Assembly: GCA_027083655.1 (NCBI GenBank)
Contig: JALWNS010000179.1
Coordinates: 1 to 5,417, forward strand
From: Bacteroidales bacterium
GTDB taxonomy: Bacteria > Bacteroidota > Bacteroidia > Bacteroidales > S143-33
Reading direction: 5' to 3'
DNA: 5,417 nucleotides
How positions within the stretch are numbered: the first letter of the stretch is position 1; each line of letters begins with the position of its first letter. The notes beneath the pieces are model-generated. The model searched no databases. It was not told the origin of the DNA and saw only the letters and a list, made by a program, of their open reading frames with translations. Positions 1 through 5,417 of the stretch are shown piece after piece. Made by a program: the position numbers and the translations under genes.

Positions 1-879
1 TTACCACAGACTTTTCGAGACTGGGAAGAATCTTTCGCTCGTTATGACCAGGAAATGAGAGATAGCCAGGCTTCTGAGAAAGATAAGATTGGGCTTATGC
101 AGTTTGCAGCAGGTGAATTATTAAAAAATAATGATTACCAGGGTGCTAAAAATTTCCTACAACGTGCCCTTATGATTGCAAAGAAAATAGAAGATGCTAT
201 TTCTCAGGCAGAAATTCTCAATACTTTGGCACAAATATTCTATGGAGAGCAAAAATTAGAGGATGCCCTGCTTTATTTGGAACAAGCACTGGAGATATTC
301 AAAAGCGAAAGGGGGGAAAACTCTCCCGAAGTTATTGATATGTATAATAATCTGGCAATCATTTATGAAGCAATGGGAGATTTTGATGAAGCAGTGCGTA
401 TGATGATGGAGAATATCAAACGCGTCAGAGAGTCTGACCAGTTCGATGACCTTTACCTGGCTACTTCTTACAATAACCTGGCCGGTATTTTCTGGTCACG
501 CCAGCAACCACAGAATGCACTGGAATACCTCTCCAAGGCTAAGGAAATTAAAGAGAAGCTCTTAGACCCGGATGATCCACAGCTGGCAGAGATTTACAAC
601 AATTTAGCCTTGATAAACCTTAGTCTGAATAACCTCGAACATGCAGAGCATTACCAACTTCGAGCTAATAAAATAATTGGGAAAAACGACCCTGATAGCC
701 ACCAGATGGTTACTGGACTGCGCAACCTGGCTTTGATTTACGAAAGAAAAGGCATGACAATAGAGGCGCTCAAATTGTTAAACGATGCTCTGAAGCTGCT
801 AAAAAAATTATTCCCATACGGACATCCCGAAATAGATGAAGCTGAGCAAATTCGTCAGGAGTGGGAAAAAAGATTATAA
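1..879 (+). CDS. TPR-repeat protein, kinesin-light-chain type (5' end outside window)
   Basis: The frame is open from base 1, so the ATG at 55 is probably internal: 18 further codons are readable upstream of it (beginning LPQTFRDWEESF) and no stop precedes it. 292 residues are visible. Numbered from the first visible residue, there is a TPR at about 34-63, then a regular series whose helix-A motif (NTLA, NNLA, NNLA, NNLA, RNLA) recurs at about 74, 116, 158, 200 and 241. The spacing is 41-43 residues, longer than the classical 34 and typical of TPR_10/TPR_12 (kinesin light chain-like) arrays, with acidic 'D.A...L..A' helix-B motifs. Such proteins are protein-protein interaction scaffolds; the partner cannot be told. 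No membrane segment is seen in the visible part, and a signal peptide or other N-terminal domain could lie off-window. It ends in TAA, 55 nt before the permease gene. Confidence 0.9.
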   Translation, partial: LPQTFRDWEESFARYDQEMRDSQASEKDKIGLMQFAAGELLKNNDYQGAKNFLQRALMIAKKIEDAISQAEILNTLAQIFYGEQKLEDALLYLEQALEIFKSERGENSPEVIDMYNNLAIIYEAMGDFDEAVRMMMENIKRVRESDQFDDLYLATSYNNLAGIFWSRQQPQNALEYLSKAKEIKEKLLDPDDPQLAEIYNNLALINLSLNNLEHAEHYQLRANKIIGKNDPDSHQMVTGLRNLALIYERKGMTIEALKLLNDALKLLKKLFPYGHPEIDEAEQIRQEWEKRL

Positions 880-934
880 GCACACATGGTGAGTACTAAG
901 AAATTTTTTTATACAAACCCTAAAATAATTTTCT

Positions 935-2206
935 ATGTTCACATCACTAAGCAAAGTAAACAAAGGCGTAGAGATACGCGCAGGTCTCACGACATTTCTT
1001 GCTATGGTTTATATTGTGCCAGTCAATGCCTTTATAATGTCCCAAGCAGGTATGCCGTATGATGCGCTTATCACTGCTACTGCTCTGGTGACGCTCATAG
1101 CTACTGTGTTTAATGGGCTGTGGTCTAATACTCCTATAGCTATGAGCGTCGGTATGGGACTGAATGCTTATTTCACCTTTGGACTGGTAAAAGGTATGGG
1201 CATACCATGGCAGACTGCACTGGGTATAGTGTTTATTTCCGGTGCTGTATTTCTTCTTTTGTCTTTGACAAAATTCCGTGTTTGGGTGTTGCAGAGTGTG
1301 CCTGTTGACCTGCGCCGCGCTATTAGTGCAGGTATAGGTGCTTTTATTGCTTTCATTGGACTAAAAGGCATGGGACTCGTTGTTGATGACCAGGCAACAC
1401 TAGTTTCTCTTGGTAATCTGTCTGACCCTAATGTATTGCTTGGTATTTTTGGTTTTATTCTGGCTGCAGTGCTTTATGTCTGGCGCGTGAAAGGTGCTTT
1501 TATCATCTCAATTCTAGCAACATCAGTCATAGCATGGATTTTTGGCCTGGGACATCTGCCTGAGGCTTTGGTGTCAAAGCCAGCTTCCATATCTCCCATT
1601 GCTTTTAAGCTTGACGTGGCTTCGGCTCTAAAACTTAGTCTGGTGCCTGTAATATTGACTTTTTTGATTACAGATATGTTTGACTCAGTGGGGACGCTGG
1701 CCGGCGTCGGTCTGAGAGCAGGGCTTTTCAAAGACGATTCGCGCGAGCTACAACGCACTCTCGAGGCTGACGCTGTGGCTACTGTGGTCGGTTCGTTGAT
1801 GGGTACATCGACAACAACCTCGTTCATTGAGAGTGCAGCAGGCGTAGAAGAAGGAGGACGGACAGGCCTGACCGCGGTTGTTACGGGCTTATTGTTCCTT
1901 TTGCCTATATTCTTCTTACCTGTGTTCCGCGCTATTCCTGCAAATGCTGTTAATCCAATTCTGGTTATGGTCGGTGTGTTGATGTTTAGCGAGCTAGGAA
2001 AAATAAATTTTGCAGATCCGGCAGTGCTTATAGCATCTTTTCTGACGGTCTTGCTTATGCCTTTGACTTATTCTATTACACTTGGTCTGTCTGCTGGTTT
2101 TGTAATGTATCTGTTAGTGCTTGTAATACAACGCCGTTGGAAGGATATTAATCTTGGTGTGATTACCCTGGCTATCATAGGTTTACTGGCTTTTATTTTC
2201 TCATGA
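935..2206 (+). CDS. NCS2-family purine permease (AzgA/PbuG-like)
   Basis: This is a 423-residue integral membrane carrier, complete and close to the usual 430-450 of the family. It is expected to import adenine, guanine or hypoxanthine with protons across the inner membrane. Diagnostic stretches in order: N-terminal E-x-R-AGLTTFLAMVYIVPVN (13-31); the TM3 motif GMGLNAYF (73-80, N77); the TM8 motif DMFDSVGTLAGVG (247-259); GTSTTTSFIESAAGVEEGGR (290-309, E299), all family signatures; and the late MPLTYSITLG (375-384). In fungal AzgA an Asn in TM3, an Asp in TM8 and a Glu in TM10 matter for substrate binding; N77, D247 or D250, and E299 lie in the matching motifs. The residues before GMGLNAYF are SV rather than the usual AP. 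ATG 935 is the first start after an in-frame TAA at 926-928; no Shine-Dalgarno is visible. No purine riboswitch fits in the 55-nt gap upstream. The exact base transported cannot be decided from sequence. Confidence 0.95.
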   Translation: MFTSLSKVNKGVEIRAGLTTFLAMVYIVPVNAFIMSQAGMPYDALITATALVTLIATVFNGLWSNTPIAMSVGMGLNAYFTFGLVKGMGIPWQTALGIVFISGAVFLLLSLTKFRVWVLQSVPVDLRRAISAGIGAFIAFIGLKGMGLVVDDQATLVSLGNLSDPNVLLGIFGFILAAVLYVWRVKGAFIISILATSVIAWIFGLGHLPEALVSKPASISPIAFKLDVASALKLSLVPVILTFLITDMFDSVGTLAGVGLRAGLFKDDSRELQRTLEADAVATVVGSLMGTSTTTSFIESAAGVEEGGRTGLTAVVTGLLFLLPIFFLPVFRAIPANAVNPILVMVGVLMFSELGKINFADPAVLIASFLTVLLMPLTYSITLGLSAGFVMYLLVLVIQRRWKDINLGVITLAIIGLLAFIFS

Positions 2207-2279
2207 TTTTTTGAAATGTCGCTATTTTTTGTCTAATAATTTTTCAATATTGCAGTGAAAAACGATTTATCTCGTAGCC

Positions 2280-2999
2280 ATGAAGGTTAATCTATTTGTG
2301 CCATGCTTCATAGACCAGTTTTATCCTGAAGTAGCACAGGCAACAGTCAAGATACTGAACAAAGTTGGTGTTGAAATAATTTATGACAGGCGACAGACTT
2401 GTTGCGGGCAGCCTGCATTCAACTCTGGTTATTGGAAAGAGACGCTGCGTGCTGCCCGCCATTTCCTTGATGTATTTGACAATGGCTTGCCTGTTGTGGC
2501 GCCTTCTGCTTCGTGTACTGGTTTTATCAGGAGAAACTACCACAAGCTTTCGGATGATAGTCTTTATCAGCAAAGAGTGACAGACTTGAAAAAAAGAATT
2601 TTTGAGCTAACAGATTTTTTGGTTAATCATCTGGGTATCACAGATCTGGGAGCAGAGTTTAATGCCAGGGTGACCTACCATGATGCTTGCACTGCCCTGA
2701 GGGAATACGGTATAAAGGAAGAACCACGTAAACTTCTGGCTAATGTCAGGGGACTGGAGCTGGTAGAGATGGATAGGGCAGACCAGTGCTGTGGCTTTGG
2801 TGGTACATTTGCGGCTAAGTTCCAGCCAATTTCTGTAGCTATGGTACAACAAAAAGTAGAGAGTGCACTCAAGACAGGTGCACAATATATTGTCTCAACA
2901 GAGGCTTCTTGCTTCCTCAACATTGGCGGCTACATAAAAAAGCAAGGTTTACCCATACAGACGATCCACATAGCCGAGATTCTGGCTAGTTTTGACTGA
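2280..2999 (+). CDS. lutA: LutA/YkgE-like (Fe-S)-binding protein with two CCG domains
   Basis: This 239-residue soluble protein matches LutA/YkgE in length. In the known LutABC system it acts with the ferredoxin-like LutB and with LutC in oxidation of L-lactate to pyruvate. It has two cysteine-rich CCG domains. The first has C9, C41-C42-G43 in TCCGQPAFNSGY, and C79 in PSASCTGF. The second has C137 in HDAC, C170-C171-G172 in CCGFGGTFAAKF, and C211 in STEASC. These cysteines, in spaced pairs around CCG, are the expected cluster ligands; the single Cys of the SASC and EASC motifs is normal for this family. The opening MKVNLFVPCFIDQFYPEV is strongly LutA-like. The ATG lacks a visible Shine-Dalgarno. 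The 73-nt gap from the permease stop would allow co-transcription. Neither lutB nor lutC follows; the next 725 nt are non-coding. Heterodisulfide-reductase or glycolate-oxidase GlcF-type partners remain possible, since CCG domains are shared by those complexes. Confidence 0.9.
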   Translation: MKVNLFVPCFIDQFYPEVAQATVKILNKVGVEIIYDRRQTCCGQPAFNSGYWKETLRAARHFLDVFDNGLPVVAPSASCTGFIRRNYHKLSDDSLYQQRVTDLKKRIFELTDFLVNHLGITDLGAEFNARVTYHDACTALREYGIKEEPRKLLANVRGLELVEMDRADQCCGFGGTFAAKFQPISVAMVQQKVESALKTGAQYIVSTEASCFLNIGGYIKKQGLPIQTIHIAEILASFD

Positions 3000-3083
3000 A
3001 GCACTATGGATAATTTCTAAAAGAAACAAGCTTTAGTTTTGCGGCAAATCAACTACCTCTTTTCTGCATCACTTCCGCAGTAA

Positions 3084-3164
3084 GCAAGCGGCGAGCGCCT
3101 TATCCACCACCGCAAGCGCCTTTTCCCTCCACTGCAAGTGTGCGACGGACACCCTTCCCCTCCA
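3084..3164. repeat. Degenerate lead-in of the repeat array (GCAAGYG-headed short units)
   Basis: Before the first full unit, short related segments follow each other, each headed by GCAAGCG or GCAAGTG (3084, 3112, 3134) and then a pyrimidine-rich tract such as CCTTTTCCCTCC. The block CCACCGCAAGCGCC at 3107-3120 recurs exactly at 3452-3465, where it precedes the third full unit, so this lead-in belongs to the array. The segment from 3132 looks like a decayed hairpin: it starts CTGCAAG but its right arm reads GGACACCCTT instead of GGCACCTTGC. Confidence 0.65.
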
Positions 3165-3252
3165 GTGCAAGCGTGCTGTAAGCACCTTGCAGTGATTACC
3201 AACTGCCTAGTTTCCCCGGCAGCCAGGACCGCATTTATCTGAAGACACCTTG
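3165..3252. repeat. Array unit 1 with 5' hairpin (most diverged copy)
   Basis: The unit opens with an imperfect hairpin at 3165-3192: TGCAAG pairs with CTTGCA, and GTGCT-GTA-AGCAC forms the inner stem and loop, with one bulged C on the left arm. In units 2 and 3 the inner stem is GTGCC-GTA-GGCAC, so both sides changed together. The tail keeps GCATTTATCTGAAG and CACCTTG at the same distance from the hairpin as in the other units (88 nt from hairpin start to the end of CCTTG), but the middle of the tail differs. After the hairpin it reads TGATTACCAAC, which recurs after the last CTTGCAG of the array (3568-3578). Confidence 0.8.
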
Positions 3253-3319
3253 TTGTTAACATTTGTTCCGTGCCTCATAATCCTAGTTTCATGCCGCCTA
3301 GGTCCCTTTCCCCCTACCG

Positions 3320-3410
3320 CTGCAAGCGTGCCGTAGGCACCTTGCAGTGAGCATCTGTAGCCATGTCTGCCCTGAAGCCACGAGCGCATTTATCTAAAGG
3401 TACCTTGCAG
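3320..3410. repeat. Array unit 2 with 5' hairpin
   Basis: The hairpin at 3320-3347 has outer arms CTGCAAG and CTTGCAG, a bulged C on the left, and inner stem GTGCC / GGCAC closing a GTA loop. The tail follows (GAGCATCTGTAGCCATGTC, then GAAGCCACGAGCGC and ATTTATCTAAAG) and ends in a second CCTTGCAG at 3403-3410. By hand alignment it matches unit 3 at 88 of 94 positions, without gaps. It begins 155 bp after unit 1. Confidence 0.85.
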
Positions 3411-3476
3411 TGAGCTTTGTTTGTTAGTTGTCGTCAAAGGACTAGACGTTTCCACCGCAAGCGCCTTTCCCCTCCG

Positions 3477-3567
3477 CTGCAAGCGTGCCGTAGGCACCTT
3501 GCAGTGAGCATCTGTAGCCATGTCAGCCCAGAAGCCATGAGCGTATTTATCTAAAGTCACCTTGCAG
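3477..3567. repeat. Array unit 3 with 5' hairpin
   Basis: The hairpin at 3477-3504 is identical to that of unit 2, and the first 48 bases of the units are the same. The six differences all fall in the tail, before its closing CCTTGCAG (3560-3567). It starts 157 bp after unit 2 and is preceded by the lead-in block CCACCGCAAGCGCC-TTTCCCCTCC (3452-3475). No T-run follows the hairpin, so it is not a standard intrinsic terminator. Sequence after it (TGATTACCAACCGCC) resembles the start of a unit-1 tail, suggesting a broken fourth unit. Confidence 0.85.
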
Positions 3568-3724
3568 TGATTACCAACCGCCCGCTCTCCCCTGAAACTA
3601 CCTATAGATCCATTCACAAGCATGTAGCAATGTAAAATTTGTCTAGCTAATATTTCATGTCATGTTATTCTTGTTTGTAATAAAAATTATAATTTCGCCT
3701 CTTCAAATTTAAAATCCTGGTATA

Positions 3725-4627
3725 ATGTCAATAATACTGCGCATCATAAACAACCGTAATTTCCTTTTAATAGCATCGCTGGTTCTAGGGCTGGCCATAG
3801 GCAAAGGAGCCCAGGTGCTTAAGCCCTTTGTTTTGCCTATTCTGGCAGTGGTGATGTTGTTTTCTTCCACATCATTCAAGTTAGCGTCCTTGCTAAATTA
3901 CCGCAAATCAATTCGTATAATTGTGGTAAGCTTTATACTCAATTTTGTTGTGTTTGGGATAATTTTGCTTTCATCTTCACATCTGTTATTCACAGACCAT
4001 GATCTATTAGCCGGTTTTGTGGTTATTGCAGCTACTCCTCCAGGTGTTGCGATTATTCCTTTTACTGTTATGTACAAGGGTGATGTTAATTATTCTACGA
4101 TTGGTGTGCTTGGATCATATTTGCTTGCTATCATTGTATCTCCGCTATTGATCCAGGTTTTCGTACCTGAGGCATCTATAGATCCATGGAAGATTGTTAT
4201 AATCATGCTTGAGGTTGTCCTGATACCTCTAATTCTTTCACGTATTTTGTTGTGGAAGAAGATTTTTCCTGTGGTGGAGAAAATACGGGGCAAGGTGGTC
4301 AACTGGGGTTTTGCAATGATAGTATATACCATCATTGGCCTTAACCGCACAGTGATTTTTTCTGACCTTGAGCTTTTGATCAAAGTTTCACTTGTATTTC
4401 TGTTAACAATGTTTGTCCCTGGCCTGGTTTATGAGTTAATGTTCCGCAAATCCGTTAGATACGAGCGCCGTGTGTCTCACAGTTTGATGCTTACCATCAA
4501 GAGCTCAGGCTTTGCAGCAGGAACGGCCCTGGCATTGTTTGGACCAGAAGCAGCTTTGCCTGCGGCTTTCCTGGCTGTGTTCGTCCTGCTTTACTTGATA
4601 ATAGCTGGATTGGTGTACAATCATTAA
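3725..4627 (+). CDS. Bile acid:sodium symporter-like (BASS/SBF) membrane carrier
   Basis: This 300-residue, almost wholly hydrophobic protein has the length expected for the ten-helix BASS fold, whose members move bile acids, pyruvate, pantothenate and other organic anions across the cytoplasmic membrane. The clearest match is the TM4 region, AATPPGVAIIPFTVMYKGDVN (102-122), then YSTIGVLGSYLLAIIVSPLLI; PPG and KGDV-x-x-S are typical. The TM9-10 region (257-297) ends with FGPEAALPAAFLAVFVLLYLI, also family-like. Where Na+-coupled members have an E-x-G-x-QN motif in TM9, this reads TIKSSGFAAGTALA, so those sodium ligands are not conserved. ATG 3725 follows an in-frame stop at 3710-3712 by 12 nt; no Shine-Dalgarno is visible and a TATAAT overlaps the start codon. 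The next in-frame Met (M44) would remove the first helix. Substrate unknown. It converges with the LEA14-like gene, 10 nt between stops. Confidence 0.8.
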   Translation: MSIILRIINNRNFLLIASLVLGLAIGKGAQVLKPFVLPILAVVMLFSSTSFKLASLLNYRKSIRIIVVSFILNFVVFGIILLSSSHLLFTDHDLLAGFVVIAATPPGVAIIPFTVMYKGDVNYSTIGVLGSYLLAIIVSPLLIQVFVPEASIDPWKIVIIMLEVVLIPLILSRILLWKKIFPVVEKIRGKVVNWGFAMIVYTIIGLNRTVIFSDLELLIKVSLVFLLTMFVPGLVYELMFRKSVRYERRVSHSLMLTIKSSGFAAGTALALFGPEAALPAAFLAVFVLLYLIIAGLVYNH

Positions 4628-4680
4628 CCAGGCAGAATCAGTCTAGCCATTCTATCTGGACCCCCAGCCTCTGGTTAATG
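4622..4680. repeat. Inverted repeat across the convergent gene ends; possible two-way terminator
   Basis: CATTAACCAG at 4622-4631 is the exact reverse complement of CTGGTTAATG at 4671-4680, with 39 nt between. The left arm contains the carrier's TAA stop (4625-4627), and the stop of the opposite-strand gene (4638-4640) lies in the loop. A direct repeat GGCAGAAT follows each side (4631-4638 and 4681-4688). No U-tract is present on either strand and the loop is long, so termination activity is only a possibility. Confidence 0.45.
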
Positions 4681-5417
4681 GGCAGAATGAAATGTTTGCC
4701 CCTGATTGTTAGATACATGTTACCTTTGGCATAAAAACAAATGTCTTCTTCAATAGACTGTCCTAGTAGGCTTATAGCCATATTAAGGTTGTCCAGGGAC
4801 ACAGCAAAAGGCAAATCAACATGTGAAAACTCACTGACATGGTGTGGGCCAATCAAGACACTGCCCACGCTGTGGTCGTACCTGTCAAAAACTGTTAGCC
4901 GTACAGAATCAATATTGTACTCCAGTGGAAAATCATTTTTCAAGGTTAGCACAACTCTTAGCCGGCTTTTGAAGTGGTCAATGTAATCAATCTTCAAAGA
5001 GCTAATTGCAATGAGCTGCTCAATGTTATGTGTGTTTATACTGGCTCTGAGGAAGTCTTCTGGCTTTAGCCACAGTGTTTTAATGTAAAAGACAGGTAAG
5101 ACGGGCAAAATGTCCATATCTGCTTTTATCAAAAAAGTGACTGGCACAGAGTCCAGCTGTTTCTGACTGTACAGTATCGGCTTAAAGTTCCTGTAGCAGA
5201 TGATCACGGGCTCCTGTGTGAGTAGTACAGTGTCCCGGGCAGGAATGGCCAGCGGTTCTTCAATCCCGCCTTTGCCGAGGTATTTTCCTCGGACATAAGC
5301 TTTATATTTAAGCCCGTCAATCCTGAAACCGAAAAAATTAGGATTGAAAACACGTGCATCTACACGTGCTTGTAGCCTCTGCCCTGTGTTTTTTTCTATA
5401 GTGAAATTATCAATGCT
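4638..5417 (-). CDS. Tandem LEA14/WHy-domain protein (5' end outside window)
   Basis: Reading the minus strand from base 5417, the frame is open for 259 codons to TGA at 4638-4640. A GTG at 5207 could be taken as a start, but 70 further codons upstream continue the same fold, so the true start is off-window. The N-terminal part reads like a LEA14 (LEA_2/WHy) domain: RVDARVFNPNFFGFRIDGLK (18-37), then YVRGKYLGKGG (41-51) and IPARDTV (58-64); 'NPN' after a beta strand and 'IPA' are typical. A second such domain spans about 138-257, with LTLKNDFPLEYNIDSV (157-172), LPFAVSLDNLNMA (202-214) and a closing GNMYLTIRGKHFILPINQ (232-249). LEA14-like proteins are beta-sandwich proteins linked to desiccation and stress; bacterial ones are often periplasmic lipoproteins, but any signal sequence is outside the window. 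The biochemical role is unknown. Confidence 0.75.
   Translation of the reverse strand, partial: SIDNFTIEKNTGQRLQARVDARVFNPNFFGFRIDGLKYKAYVRGKYLGKGGIEEPLAIPARDTVLLTQEPVIICYRNFKPILYSQKQLDSVPVTFLIKADMDILPVLPVFYIKTLWLKPEDFLRASINTHNIEQLIAISSLKIDYIDHFKSRLRVVLTLKNDFPLEYNIDSVRLTVFDRYDHSVGSVLIGPHHVSEFSHVDLPFAVSLDNLNMAISLLGQSIEEDICFYAKGNMYLTIRGKHFILPINQRLGVQIEWLD

Larger units (their letters stand above)
3000..3724. other. Gene-free 725-bp interval carrying a GC-rich repeat array
   Basis: No credible gene lies between the LutA-like stop and the BASS start. The middle holds an imperfect tandem repeat (separate entries). Composition changes sharply: 35 of 60 bases are G/C in 3121-3180 and 37 of 60 in 3301-3360, against 15 of 60 in the AT-rich stretch 3661-3720 just before the carrier gene. 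Minus-strand open frames across the array change frame between repeat units and do not look protein-coding. Confidence 0.8.

Noticed and set aside
880..934. Purine riboswitch ahead of the permease
   Set aside because: The gap is only 55 nt and AT-rich, with no three-way-junction core; a purine aptamer needs more room.
1168..1827. Antisense open frames inside the permease gene
   Set aside because: They lie wholly opposite a well-conserved NCS2 coding sequence and show no recognisable domain.
2207..2279. Terminator between the permease and the LutA-like gene (TTTTTC 2240-2245 / GAAAAA 2257-2262)
   Set aside because: The stem is six pairs, nearly all A-T, with an 11-nt loop and no following T-run; it is too weak to support.
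2292..2923. Additional frames overlapping the LutA-like gene on both strands
   Set aside because: The overlapped frame carries every conserved CCG-domain motif; the alternatives have no domain signal.
3084..3570. CRISPR array
   Set aside because: Units of about 90 bp at a 156-bp period, with diverged copies and partly related spacers, do not fit the 20-50 bp repeats with unique, even spacers of CRISPR, and no cas gene is present.
3053..3623. Three minus-strand open frames (60-77 codons) across the repeat array
   Set aside because: The same repeat bases are read in different frames in successive units, because the period of 155-157 bp is mostly not a multiple of 3. The products are unlike each other and unlike any protein family I know; they are by-products of the GC-rich repeats.
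4741..4986. Plus-strand open frame opposite the LEA14-like gene
   Set aside because: It is antisense to a frame with clear domain structure and encodes a serine- and leucine-rich stretch with no recognisable motif.

Overview
The window carries five protein genes and one unusual non-coding block. It suggests a free-living heterotrophic bacterium of moderate, AT-leaning composition. None of the three visible natural starts (NCS2 permease, LutA-like protein, BASS-type carrier) is preceded by a recognisable Shine-Dalgarno sequence, and the gaps before them are A/T-rich. With a LEA14-like protein and a kinesin-light-chain-type TPR protein, this fits Bacteroidota or a neighbouring phylum. That placement is an inference; no marker gene is present.

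Layout: positions 1-879 (+) are the 3' part of a TPR protein open at the left edge. Positions 935-2206 (+) encode a complete NCS2-family (AzgA/PbuG-like) purine permease. Positions 2280-2999 (+) encode a complete two-CCG-domain protein of the LutA/YkgE type, without lutB or lutC next to it. Positions 3000-3724 hold no credible gene. Their centre (about 3084-3570) is a GC-rich imperfect tandem repeat with a period of about 156 bp and three full units, each opening with an imperfect hairpin. A paired T-A to C-G substitution between units supports the hairpin. Positions 3725-4627 (+) encode a ten-helix-size bile acid:sodium symporter-like (BASS) carrier. Positions 4638-5417 (-) converge on it and encode a protein with two LEA14/WHy-like domains, open at the right edge. 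The two convergent stops sit in or beside a perfect 10-bp inverted repeat (4622-4631 / 4671-4680).

Functionally this looks like a loose set of metabolic and transport genes: purine uptake, a lactate/redox Fe-S subunit and an organic anion-type carrier. The three left-hand genes are co-directional with gaps of 55 and 73 nt and may be co-transcribed, but their functions do not obviously belong together. The item most worth a second look is the hairpin-bearing repeat array.
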